Shown here in pieces: positions 46,013 to 53,712 of a stretch of DNA of 64,000 nucleotides. The translations under genes were made by a program, and so were the position numbers. How positions within the stretch are numbered: position 1 is the first letter of the stretch; each line of letters begins with the position of its first letter. The stretch is from Euryhalocaulis sp050486445 (lineage in GTDB: Bacteria; Pseudomonadota; Alphaproteobacteria; Caulobacterales; Maricaulaceae), in assembly GCA_050486445.1 (NCBI GenBank), contig JBJHDH010000002.1, positions 1 through 64,000 of the forward strand, read 5' to 3'. Below the pieces are notes generated by a model that saw only the letters and a list, made by a program, of their open reading frames with translations, was not told where the DNA came from and did no database searches.

Positions 46013-46243
46013 TCAGGGCGTATCTTCCGCGCCATACTGGAACACGTCTTCCAGCCGGACGCCGAGCGCCAGCGCGGTGCGGAACGCCACTTCGAGCGAG
46101 GGCGAATATTTCCCCTGCTCCATCGCGATCACGGTCTGGCGCGTGACGCCGATCCGCTCCGCCAGCTCCGCCTGCGTCATGTCGCCCGCGGCGGCGCGCA
46201 GCTCGCGAATGCGATTGCGGATTTTGGTGCGCCCCTTGCCCAC
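46013..46243 (-). CDS. XRE-family helix-turn-helix regulator
   Basis: 76 residues from the GTG at 46243, which sits 2 bases after the stop of the preceding membrane gene; an upstream in-frame ATG at 46318 would lie deep inside that gene. The whole protein is one Cro/CI-type domain: KIRNRIRELRAAAGDMTQAELAERIGVTRQTVIAMEQ, with recognition helix RQTVIAMEQG. The tail SLEVAFRTALALGVRLEDVF is common in small regulators paired with membrane proteins. Last gene of the five-gene minus-strand operon and the likely binder of the twin dyads at 47888-47926. Confidence 0.88.
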   Translation of the reverse strand: MGKGRTKIRNRIRELRAAAGDMTQAELAERIGVTRQTVIAMEQGKYSPSLEVAFRTALALGVRLEDVFQYGAEDTP

Positions 46244-46245
46244 GC

Positions 46246-46638
46246 TCAGAGACCGCGCCGGTAGAAAACTAGGATCGACCCGTAATATGCTGTGGAGGCG
46301 GCCCATGTGGCGGACCACAGCACGCCAAACGAAACCGGGAAGAATCCACTGCCCTCAATAGTCGAGACCGCAAGGAAGCCGAGGAAAAGGGTCACAACGG
46401 CGACATTGTTCGCCTTCAGGCGGATCAGCATCTCGCGCTCGTCTTCCGGCCCTTTGCGGACTCTCCAGTGGCAGACCCCGAGCCAGACGGCGAACGCCGC
46501 GATCCCGGCGAAAACGATCAGCCCCCCATAAGGCGTTTCACCGAAGTCCAGCCCGCTCCAGATGGCGGCCCCGATGAAAGCCAACGCGCACAGACTAAGA
46601 AGCAGGCCCACCAGCGCATGTTTTTCCCCCGGCGCCAT
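46246..46638 (-). CDS. Small four-helix membrane protein, paralog 4 of 4
   Basis: 130 residues, four predicted membrane helices. The cytoplasmic middle loop carries GPEDEREMLIRLKANN and the protein ends FYRRGL. It shares these two motifs and the helix spacing with the three genes upstream. The layout resembles the DUF2178-like proteins that are encoded next to XRE regulators, but I cannot confirm the family. It begins one base after the previous stop (TGA-G-ATG) and its own stop is 2 bases from the regulator GTG. Confidence 0.75.
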   Translation of the reverse strand: MAPGEKHALVGLLLSLCALAFIGAAIWSGLDFGETPYGGLIVFAGIAAFAVWLGVCHWRVRKGPEDEREMLIRLKANNVAVVTLFLGFLAVSTIEGSGFFPVSFGVLWSATWAASTAYYGSILVFYRRGL

Positions 46639-46639
46639 C

Positions 46640-47029
46640 TCACACCCCCCGCCGGTAATACCAGAGCTGCGCCGCGATCATCGCCGTGATCGCCGCCATC
46701 AGAAGCGTGAACGGCGCCCCGGCGGGCAGCGGGCCGGACAGCGTGCCCAGGATATGCAACGCCGCCAGTCCCACGATGCAGGCGCGCCACGCGACGCGCT
46801 CCGCCTTCAGCCCGATCAGGCGTTCGCGTTCGTCCTGCGGGTCGGCGTCAAGGGCGGTGACGCCGACCAGGATGAGGAAAAGAAGGACGCCGATCCCAAT
46901 CGCGGCGCCGATCCATTCATAGCCGGTTTCGCGCAGATCCAGCCCGCCCCATGTCATCAGCGCCCAGACCACTGTTCCAATGGCGCCCAGACACACGCCG
47001 CACCACGCCAGACTCTCCCTATAGGCCAT
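46640..47029 (-). CDS. Small four-helix membrane protein, paralog 3 of 4
   Basis: 129 residues, four predicted membrane helices. Loop motif DPQDERERLIGLKAERVAWR, C-terminus LWYYRRGV. Sharing of DERE-x-LI and YRRG with its three neighbours shows common descent; the membrane helices themselves have diverged freely. Junction to the next gene is TGA-G-ATG, preceded by a G-run (GGGGGGTG) that may serve as ribosome-binding site. Function unknown. Confidence 0.75.
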   Translation of the reverse strand: MAYRESLAWCGVCLGAIGTVVWALMTWGGLDLRETGYEWIGAAIGIGVLLFLILVGVTALDADPQDERERLIGLKAERVAWRACIVGLAALHILGTLSGPLPAGAPFTLLMAAITAMIAAQLWYYRRGV

Positions 47030-47030
47030 C

Positions 47031-47423
47031 TCACACCCCCCGCCGGTAATAATAGAGCCGAGCGCCGTCGCCTGCGGCGAGCGCAGCCAAGATCACGCAG
47101 ACCAGCGCACCGGAAGGAACCGGCGCCCACATGCCGCGCCCGAAGGAGAACACGGCGCACAATGCGAATACGCCGGACAGCGCGACGGCCAGAACAAGCC
47201 GGTTTGCCAGCAGGCCGATCAGGATTTCGCGTTCATCCTCCGGGGCGGGTTTTTTCAGGACGGCTCGCATCGAAATCCCGACAAGCAGGAAACCCGCGGT
47301 GATCAGCCATTCATGACCGTGCAACTGCCCATCCCGCGCGGCAAGGGTGAAGACGGCATAAACAGCGAGCGCAGCCAACAAGAAGCCCAGCCGCCACATC
47401 GCGATCCTTTCGCGCGGCGCCAT
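47031..47423 (-). CDS. Small four-helix membrane protein, paralog 2 of 4
   Basis: 130 residues, four predicted membrane helices. Loop motif APEDEREILIGLLANRLVL, C-terminus LYYYRRGV. The first helix pair encloses a short periplasmic-side loop (RDGQLHGHEW). Same operon and junction pattern as its paralogs. Its relation to the others is clearest in the loop-to-helix-3 stretch. Confidence 0.75.
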   Translation of the reverse strand: MAPRERIAMWRLGFLLAALAVYAVFTLAARDGQLHGHEWLITAGFLLVGISMRAVLKKPAPEDEREILIGLLANRLVLAVALSGVFALCAVFSFGRGMWAPVPSGALVCVILAALAAGDGARLYYYRRGV

Positions 47424-47424
47424 C

Positions 47425-47832
47425 TCACACCCCCCTGCGGTAAAGCCAGAGCTGGCTTGCCAGCTTCACAATCTCGCCCAGCACCATCGCGGCGAGCAGC
47501 AGATGGAGAATCTGCGCCGGCCCGGTTCCGAGCAGCAGAAAGATGATCGCGCTCACCGCCCCAAAGCCGACGACAAAGCCGCCATTGCGCTCGCCGATCA
47601 GCTCGATCATCCGGTCGCGCTCGTCCTCGCGCTGTTTGCGGTCGAAAACGGACAGCACGATGTGCGCAACGATCAGCAGCACGATCAGCGAGACCACCGT
47701 GCCGATCAGCACCGCGTCCATCGCCTCGATCGGCGGCAACGTGCGCCAGTCGCCCATTCTCAGAAAATAGCCGCCATAGACAAAGACCAGCACAGCCAGC
47801 GTCGCCGCCGCGCTCTTTTCCTTGAAGCTCAT
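47425..47832 (-). CDS. Small four-helix membrane protein, paralog 1 of 4 (first gene of operon)
   Basis: 135 residues, four predicted membrane helices. Loop motif KQREDERDRMIELIGERNGG, C-terminus LWLYRRGV. It is the most divergent of the four (Asp-Arg in place of Glu at DERD). As first gene it lies next to the promoter and operator region at 47888-47941, about 55-110 bases upstream. Function unknown; small XRE-linked membrane proteins of this kind have not been given a clear role that I know. Confidence 0.75.
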   Translation of the reverse strand: MSFKEKSAAATLAVLVFVYGGYFLRMGDWRTLPPIEAMDAVLIGTVVSLIVLLIVAHIVLSVFDRKQREDERDRMIELIGERNGGFVVGFGAVSAIIFLLLGTGPAQILHLLLAAMVLGEIVKLASQLWLYRRGV

Positions 47833-47887
47833 CCATCCCCTCCGCCGCCGGAAGCCCGCCCGGATCCGCCAAGAATCCGAACCCTGA

Positions 47888-47941
47888 TGTCAGAAAAACC
47901 CGACACAATGTCTGTTTTATCTTACATTGCCTCCATGTCAA
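47888..47941 (-). promoter_or_regulatory. Promoter with twin 18-bp operator-like dyads for the membrane-protein/XRE operon
   Basis: Reading the minus strand: -35 TTGACA (47941-47936), 16-base spacer, -10 TAAAAC (47919-47914). Dyad 1 (47909-47926, TGTCTG-N6-CTTACA on plus) overlaps the -10 and spacer. Dyad 2 (47888-47905, TGTCAG-N6-CCGACA) lies just downstream. Both are TGT(C)xG-type ends around a six-base centre, and their centres are exactly 21 bp apart, two DNA turns. This is the expected layout for repression by a dimeric Cro-like protein. Confidence 0.6.
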
Positions 47942-48056
47942 GTTTTTCGGCCATTATCCCCTTGGCATACGGAGCTCATCCCCGCCGCCCGGTTGCCGCC
48001 CCTCGCCTTGCCCCCTACCGTCCGCGCTTCCGGCGGCGGGATGGGGCGCACACGCA

Positions 48057-49109
48057 GTGATTCTGAACCTGATGTTCGGCCGTGGCCGCGGCGGGCTGGA
48101 GCAGGCGGCGCTCGACTATGCCGAGGCGCTGCGCCTGGCAGGGCTGGAGACGCTGAGCGTCACCGATCCGGAAGCATGGGCCAACGCGCCGCTCGCCGCC
48201 CAAAGCCTGCCCGCCACGCATCTGCGCGTGCGCGGCGCATGGGACATCCCGGCGGCGCTGCGCCTGCGCCGCATCGCGCGGAAGTCGGGCGCGCGCGCCG
48301 CGATCTGTCACGGCAATCGCGCGCTGTCGCTGGCCCTGCGCGCGCTGTCCGGCCGCATCCCCGTCATTGCCGTGGCGCATAATTACCAGACCAGGCGCTT
48401 TCCCCGCGCTAGCGCCTGCATCGCCGTGACAGAGCACGGGGCGCAGGCGCTGGTTACGCGCGGCGTCGCGGCGGCGCGCATCCATGTCGTTCCCAACGCC
48501 GTGCGCATGCCCGAGCCTCCGGACGATGCGGATGCGGCAGAGCCCCGGGCGTTCCGCAATCCGCCGGTGATCGGGGCGATGGGACGCTTCGTCGTCAAAA
48601 AAGGCTTCGATCATTTCATCACGGCGCTCGGCCTTCTGGAGCGGCGCGGACTGCGCTTCCGCGCCATTCTCGCCGGCGACGGGCCAGAGCGTGACGATCT
48701 GGAGGCGCAGGCCGCCCATGCCGGCGTGCGCGGGCGCGTCACCTTTTCCGGATGGGTCGAGGACAGAGACGCCTTCTTCCGCGACATCGACGTGTTCGCC
48801 TTGCCCTCGCTGCACGAGCCGTTCGGCATCGTGCTGCTGGAGGCGATGGCGCACAGCCTTCCCATCGCCGCCGCCGACGCGGAAGGGCCGAGCGAGATTC
48901 TGCGCCCCCATATTGATGGCCTGCTTGTCGCGCGCGACGACGCCCCGGCGCTGGCCGATGCGCTGGAGCAATTGCTGCGTGACGAAGAAGATGCGCGCCG
49001 CATGGCGGACAATGCGCGCCAGCGCGTGGAGGAAACCTACGGCCTGGGCGTTCTCGCCGCGCGGCTGCGCGCCGTTCTGGAAAGCGTCATCACCCGGAAT
49101 TCCGCGTAA
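48057..49109 (+). CDS. Glycosyltransferase, GT4 family
   Basis: 350 residues from a GTG. GT-B fold: the acceptor half opens LMFGRGRGGLEQAALDYAEAL; the donor half has IGAMGRFVVKKGFDHFITAL, AILAGDGPERDDLEAQA and the Glu-x7-Glu region LPSLHEPFGIVLLEAMAHSLP. Such proteins usually work on lipopolysaccharide core or capsule sugars. Convergent with the DUF817 gene: its stop is at 49109 and theirs at 49110. No Shine-Dalgarno of quality precedes the GTG. Acceptor unknown. Confidence 0.8.
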   Translation: MILNLMFGRGRGGLEQAALDYAEALRLAGLETLSVTDPEAWANAPLAAQSLPATHLRVRGAWDIPAALRLRRIARKSGARAAICHGNRALSLALRALSGRIPVIAVAHNYQTRRFPRASACIAVTEHGAQALVTRGVAAARIHVVPNAVRMPEPPDDADAAEPRAFRNPPVIGAMGRFVVKKGFDHFITALGLLERRGLRFRAILAGDGPERDDLEAQAAHAGVRGRVTFSGWVEDRDAFFRDIDVFALPSLHEPFGIVLLEAMAHSLPIAAADAEGPSEILRPHIDGLLVARDDAPALADALEQLLRDEEDARRMADNARQRVEETYGLGVLAARLRAVLESVITRNSA

Positions 49110-49979
49110 TCAGCGCGGCTCATCCTCCGGCCTGCGCACCAGCGAGACCAGAACCACGCTGATAATCATCAGCAGGAACCATGAGCCGAGCTTGGCCAGC
49201 GAAACCGGAATCCAGCCCTCCTCCTGCCCCGGATAGACCCAGGCGCGCGCGAACGTGCCGATATTCTCGGCGAACCAGATAAACAGCGCCACCAGCAGAA
49301 AGCCGAGCAGGACCGGCATGGCGCGGCGGCGGCGGTCCGGCGTGAAATAAAACACGCCGCGCCCGAACACGATCGCCGTCGCGACAAACAGCAATATCCG
49401 CACATCCGGCAGAAAATGATGCGCGAAAAAATTCACATAGATCGCGGCGGCCAGAACCCATGTGGTCCAGAGCGGCGGATAATGCCGGAAGCGGATATCG
49501 AAAATGCGCCAGATGCGCGCAATGTAGGAGCCCACCGCCGCGTACATAAAGCCGGAGAACAGCGGCACGCCGCCAATGCGCAGCACGCCCGGCTCGGGAT
49601 AGATCCACGACCCGTAAGCGGTCTTGAACAACTCCATCACCGTGCCGGCGATGTGGAACAGCAGAATGACCTTCGCCTCGTCCAGACTCTCCAGCCGGAA
49701 CACGAGCATGCCGATCTGGATCGCCACGGCGCCCAGCACCAGAAAGTCATAGCGCGCCAGCGCGGCCTCCGCCGGCCACCACAGATACGTGCCCAGCAGC
49801 AGCGCCAGCATCGCCGCGCCGAACAGGCAGGCCCAGCCCTGCTTGACGCCAAACATCAGAAACTCGAAGGCATAGGAGCGCCATTGGACCCGGCCTGTCC
49901 CGGAATCCGCCCGGTCCTGGGCGCGCGCCAGCAATCTCCGCCCCCGGATTTCCAGCGGCAGACGGCGCGCCCCGGTCAT
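49110..49979 (-). CDS. DUF817-family membrane protein
   Basis: 289 residues, about seven to eight membrane helices after a basic 35-residue N-terminus. Family-like blocks: FEFLMFGVKQGWACLFGA, ILLFHIAGTVMELFKTAYGSW, GGVPLFSGFMYAAVGSYIARIWR and WFAENIGTFARAWVYPGQ. The acidic and histidine residues in HIAGTVMELFK and NFFAHHFLPD lie in or near helices and could form an active or metal site. The family has no established function. Confidence 0.82.
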   Translation of the reverse strand: MTGARRLPLEIRGRRLLARAQDRADSGTGRVQWRSYAFEFLMFGVKQGWACLFGAAMLALLLGTYLWWPAEAALARYDFLVLGAVAIQIGMLVFRLESLDEAKVILLFHIAGTVMELFKTAYGSWIYPEPGVLRIGGVPLFSGFMYAAVGSYIARIWRIFDIRFRHYPPLWTTWVLAAAIYVNFFAHHFLPDVRILLFVATAIVFGRGVFYFTPDRRRRAMPVLLGFLLVALFIWFAENIGTFARAWVYPGQEEGWIPVSLAKLGSWFLLMIISVVLVSLVRRPEDEPR

Positions 49980-50575
49980 GTCCTCAGCCTCCCCCTGAAA
50001 CCGCCATCATGGGCGTTCCGGCCTGAAAAACAATTCTGCTGACCGTGCTCATCTCCCTGCGCCCGTTCCTGCTCGATCAGGGCTTGCGAACAAAAAAGCG
50101 TGGAAATTTCCGCAAACCTCCTACACCTCTCCGCCGCGCATAAACTCCGCCTGTTCCTTCCTCACGGGGGACGCGCGCAATCAACGTGGGGGAAGGAAGT
50201 GCGTGGCCTGTCCGTGCTTCAGGGATGATAGCCTGAAGCTCCGGCAGGGCCTTCAGGGCGGCGAGCGGCACTAAACGACCGACCGCGTCAAAACCCTGGA
50301 CTGGAATCGGGACGGAGACGTTCCGGCAAATCCACGCGCGGGGCGCTCAAAGGGGGCGCACCATACGTACCCAGAACAGGAACACCCGCGTTCCCCGCGG
50401 GCGCCCCGCTTCCCTCACTTGCCTATGATCCGGCGGCAAACCGCGCGGCGCCGCGAGCGCGCGCCTGCTTCAAACACCAACACGCTGGCGTCAGTGCGTC
50501 CCCCCACACGCCACACGCTTGACCTGCCCGCACGGGCCTCTTAGCCCTTGCGGCTCAAAAACAGGGGAAACGGCG
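49980..50575. other. 596-bp gap before fabI with two strong hairpins (possible structured RNA)
   Basis: No credible protein gene. Between 50102 and 50239 lie a 10-bp palindrome GGAAATTTCC (50102-50111), a long hairpin (TTCCTTCC 50154-50161 with GGAAGGAA 50191-50198, plus an inner CACG/CGTG stem at 50063-50066-type spacing, actually 50163-50166 with 50185-50188), and a perfect 8-bp stem GCTTCAGG/CCTGAAGC (50216-50223, 50232-50239). The features of tmRNA, SRP RNA, RNase P RNA or a tRNA were looked for and not found. The last 60 bases hold the fabI leader with AGGGGAAA. Confidence 0.4.
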
Positions 50576-51406
50576 ATGGCGGACGACAGCGAAAATCGCA
50601 TGCCGAAGGGCGATCTGATGAAAGGAAGGCGCGGCCTGGTCATGGGCGTCGCCAACAAGAATTCCATCGCCTGGGGCATCGCCCAGCAATGCGCCGCCCA
50701 GGGCGCGGAGCTGGCCTTTTCCTATCAGGGCGAGCTGGAAAAGCGCGTGCGCCCGCTGGCGCAAAGCGTGGGCAGCGATTTTCTGGTCTCCGCCGACGTC
50801 ACCTCCGACGCAGATATGGAAAAATGCTTCGCCGAAATCGCCGCGCGCTGGGGGTCTCTGGATTTCCTCGTCCACGCCATCGCGTTTTCCGACAAGGACG
50901 AGCTGAAAGGCAGTTTCACCGAAAACACGACGCGCGAGAATTTCAAACGCACGATGGAGATCAGCGCCTACAGCTTTGTCGACGCCGGGCGCCGCGCCGC
51001 GCCGCTGATGAAAAATGGCGGGGCGATGGTGACGCTCACCTATCTCGGCGCCGAGCGCGTGGTGCCCTCTTATAATGTGATGGGCGTCGCCAAGGCGGCG
51101 CTGGAGGCCAGCACGCGCTATATGGCGCGCGATCTCGGCCCGCGGGGAATCCGCGTCAACGCCATCTCCGCCGGGCCGATGCGGACGCTGGCGATGGCCG
51201 GCATTTCCGGCGGCAAGTCGCTGATGTCGACCGGCAAGACCTGGAGCCTGCTGAAAGAAGACACGCGCATGGAGGGGGTCGCGGGCGCGGCGCTTTATCT
51301 GCTCTCCGATCTTGGCCATAGCTGCACCGGCGAGGTGCTGCATGTCGACGCCGGCTTCCACATTGTCGGCGTGCCTGACCCCGACGCGCTGGCGGTGGAG
51401 GAATAG
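50576..51406 (+). CDS. fabI: Enoyl-[acyl-carrier-protein] reductase (NADH), FabI type
   Basis: 276 residues from the ATG behind AGGGGAAA. Conserved segments: GRRGLVMGVANKNSIAWGIAQ (nucleotide site), AFSYQGELEKRVRPLA, HAIAFSDKDELKG, and the active-site block SYNVMGVAKAALEAS with the Tyr-x6-Lys pair. AISAGPMRTLAMAGI and EVLHVDAGFHIVGV complete the family pattern. It carries out the last step of fatty-acid elongation and is the triclosan-type target. Stands alone after a long leader. Confidence 0.95.
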   Translation: MADDSENRMPKGDLMKGRRGLVMGVANKNSIAWGIAQQCAAQGAELAFSYQGELEKRVRPLAQSVGSDFLVSADVTSDADMEKCFAEIAARWGSLDFLVHAIAFSDKDELKGSFTENTTRENFKRTMEISAYSFVDAGRRAAPLMKNGGAMVTLTYLGAERVVPSYNVMGVAKAALEASTRYMARDLGPRGIRVNAISAGPMRTLAMAGISGGKSLMSTGKTWSLLKEDTRMEGVAGAALYLLSDLGHSCTGEVLHVDAGFHIVGVPDPDALAVEE

Positions 51407-51552
51407 GGCGGGAGCGGAAGCCGATGGGGGAGGCCCCGGCGGGGAGAAAAACCAGCGGCTCCGGATATACGCTCTGGCCCGCGGCGCGAAATGTTACTAG
51501 ATAACGCCGCTGCCGGGCCGCGCCGCCCGGCCTCTCTCTTTTTCCGCCATCC

Positions 51553-52278
51553 ATGACCCAGACCGCCGCCATCGCCCTGTTCAGCTTGCTGGCGGCCATC
51601 GCCGCCGCCATCGGCATCGCCGCCTTTGTCCTCTGGCCGGGCGCGGCACGGCGCGGCGGCGCGCATCTGGAGGCCGCGGCCGGCGGCGCGCTGCTGGTCA
51701 TGGGTCTGGTCTTGCTGGCGCCCGAGGCGCTGCATTTATCGCCTTATGCGTGGATGGCGATTCTGGCGGGCGCGGCGCTGGGCGCCGGCCTGCATCGCGG
51801 CGCGGTTCTGCTGTCCGGACCGCGCGCCGGAACCATCACCCTGCTGAGCGGGCTTGGCCTGCATTCGCTGCTGGACGGCGCCGCCTTCACCGCGTCGCTG
51901 GCGACCAGTCCGGTGTTCGGGCTGGGCAGCGCCATCGGTCTGGTGCTGCACGATGCGCCAAAGGCGCTGTTCGCCTTCGTGCTGCTGCGGCGCGCAGGGC
52001 TTGGTCCGGCCGGGGCCGCGGCCGGCGCGATGCTGACGGCGGCGGGGCTCACCGCGCTCGGCGCATTCGGCGCGGCGCCGGTCGCCGATGCGGTCAGCGA
52101 TGGCGCCCTGGGCATGCTGGCCGGCCTCGCCGCCGGACTGCTGATCTATTCCGGAGCGGCGTGCCTGCGCGTGCTACGCGCGCCATCCGCCGCCGGCGAA
52201 ACCCTGAGGGGCAAGGCGCTGGCGGCGCTGGCCGGCGCTGCGGCGATCTGGGCGCTGGGCCTCATCGGCCATCACTGA
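51553..52278 (+). CDS. ZIP-family-like membrane protein
   Basis: 241 residues, seven to eight membrane helices, very Ala/Gly/Leu-rich. The helix 4 and 5 metal motifs of ZIP transporters appear in altered form: GLHSLLDGAAF (usual HNxPEG or HSxxDG) and GLVLHDAPKALFAF (usual HExPEG). The first His-x3-Asp is intact; the second has Asp for Glu and Lys for Glu. It may move divalent metal or have become a non-transporting relative. A bidirectional terminator follows 20 bases after the stop. Confidence 0.7.
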   Translation: MTQTAAIALFSLLAAIAAAIGIAAFVLWPGAARRGGAHLEAAAGGALLVMGLVLLAPEALHLSPYAWMAILAGAALGAGLHRGAVLLSGPRAGTITLLSGLGLHSLLDGAAFTASLATSPVFGLGSAIGLVLHDAPKALFAFVLLRRAGLGPAGAAAGAMLTAAGLTALGAFGAAPVADAVSDGALGMLAGLAAGLLIYSGAACLRVLRAPSAAGETLRGKALAALAGAAAIWALGLIGHH

Positions 52279-52297
52279 GAGATTCCCCAAAAACAAA

Positions 52298-52323
52298 GCC
52301 GCCCGCCGGGAAGGGCGGGCGGC
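52298..52323. terminator. Bidirectional intrinsic terminator between the ZIP-like gene and ctpA
   Basis: Perfect 10-bp stem GCCGCCCGCC (52298-52307) with GGCGGGCGGC (52314-52323), 6-base loop. On the minus strand it is followed by TTTGTTTTT, a good U-run, so it should end the ctpA transcript; the plus side has only TT. Confidence 0.85.
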
Positions 52324-52362
52324 TTGCACGGTTCAAACGAAAGGCGGGTCAGCCGCCGCGCA

Positions 52363-53691
52363 CTAGCCGCCGCGCTGGGCGACCGAGGCGACGCTCATCG
52401 TCTTCAGCACCTCGATGGCGCGGCGAAGCTGATAGTCCTGGGACGGATCGCCCAGAGTCCAGTCGCTCGGCCAGTCCTCGGGCGGTTGCTCGACATCATG
52501 CGGAACTTCCTCCGCGCCCTCCGCCAGAAGCTCGGCGCGCAGTGCGTTGGGCAGATCGGCTTCACGCCGCCCCCGCCGGGTGGATTCCGGATCGACCCGC
52601 ACAGAGGCGATCTCGATATCCGGCACAATGCCCGTGGCCTGAATGGAGCGGCCCGCCGGCGTGTAATACCGCTGGGTGGTCAGGCGCAGCGCGCCATCCC
52701 GGCCGCCGCGCAGCGGAATCACCGTCTGCACCGAACCCTTGCCGAACGAGGTTCCGCCAATGACCGTGCCGCGCTGGCGGTCCTGAATGGCGCCGGCGAC
52801 GATTTCCGCCGCGCTGGCCGAACCGCCATTGATCAGCACCACAAGCGGAGCGCCATTGGTGAAGTCGCCGCGCTGGGCGTTATAGCGCTGGCTGTCGCGC
52901 GGATCGCGGCCGCGTGTGGAGACGACCTCGCCCGAATCCAGGAACACGCTGGACACGGTGATCGCCTCGTCCAGCAGGCCGCCGGGATTATTGCGCAGAT
53001 CCAGAACGACGCCCGGCAATTGATCGCCAAGCTCGCCCTTCAGACGGGTCAGCGACTCTTCCAGCAGCGTGTGCGTGCGCTCATTGGCGAAGGTGGAAAT
53101 GCGGATATAGGCGACGCCGTCCTCCACCCGCGCGGTGACCGGATTGAGCCGGATGGTCTCGCGCACCAGATCGACGTCGAACGGCTCCTCGTTTTCGCGC
53201 ACGATGGTGAGGGTGATGGCGGCGCCGACCGGCCCGCGCATCTGCTTCACCGCGTCGTCGATGGAAAGCCCAATAATGGATTCCCCGTCGATGGCGGTGA
53301 TGTAATCGCCCGATTTCAGACCGGCGCGATCGGCCGGGGTGTCATCGAAGGGCGACACCACCTGCACCACGGCCAGATCGGGGTCCATCGTGACCTCAAG
53401 GCCCAGACCGCCATATTCGCCGCGCGTATTGGTTTGCATGTCGCGGAAGGATTCCGCCGACATATAAGAAGAGTGCGGATCCAGCGAGGTGAGCATGCCG
53501 TTGATCGCAGCCTCGATCAGCTCGGCGTTATCCGGCTCGCTGACATATTCGGACTGGACGCGGGTCAGCACGTCGCTGAACAGGTCCAGTTGCCGGAAGA
53601 CTTCCGCCCGGTCCGTGGCCGCGGCGGAGAACGCCAGAAGCCCCGCCGCCGAAACGGCGCCGATCACAGGGGCCAGAAACAGTTTGCGCAT
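52363..53691 (-). CDS. ctpA: C-terminal processing peptidase CtpA (S41 family)
   Basis: 442 residues with a signal peptide/anchor (LFLAPVIGAVSAAGLLAFSA). The PDZ domain (about 85-170) contains GLGLEVTMDPDLAVVQVVSPFDDTPA. The protease domain has the catalytic Ser in NGGSASAAEIVAGA and the Lys in SFGKGSVQTV, plus LDLRNNPGGLLDEA. CtpA trims periplasmic and lipoprotein substrates and peptidoglycan hydrolases. It is 21 bases downstream of the envC-like gene, its common alphaproteobacterial neighbour. Confidence 0.94.
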   Translation of the reverse strand: MRKLFLAPVIGAVSAAGLLAFSAAATDRAEVFRQLDLFSDVLTRVQSEYVSEPDNAELIEAAINGMLTSLDPHSSYMSAESFRDMQTNTRGEYGGLGLEVTMDPDLAVVQVVSPFDDTPADRAGLKSGDYITAIDGESIIGLSIDDAVKQMRGPVGAAITLTIVRENEEPFDVDLVRETIRLNPVTARVEDGVAYIRISTFANERTHTLLEESLTRLKGELGDQLPGVVLDLRNNPGGLLDEAITVSSVFLDSGEVVSTRGRDPRDSQRYNAQRGDFTNGAPLVVLINGGSASAAEIVAGAIQDRQRGTVIGGTSFGKGSVQTVIPLRGGRDGALRLTTQRYYTPAGRSIQATGIVPDIEIASVRVDPESTRRGRREADLPNALRAELLAEGAEEVPHDVEQPPEDWPSDWTLGDPSQDYQLRRAIEVLKTMSVASVAQRGG

Positions 53692-53712
53692 TCGTTCTCT
53701 CCGCTTCCGCCG

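Noticed and set aside
46244..46318. ATG at 46318 as start of the XRE regulator
   Set aside because: It would put 25 non-conserved residues inside the preceding gene; the GTG at 46243, 2 bases after that gene's stop, gives a complete compact domain.
50077..50271. 64-codon minus-strand open frame in the gap before fabI
   Set aside because: No ribosome-binding site or recognisable motif, and it runs through the two hairpins; a structured RNA is a better reading.
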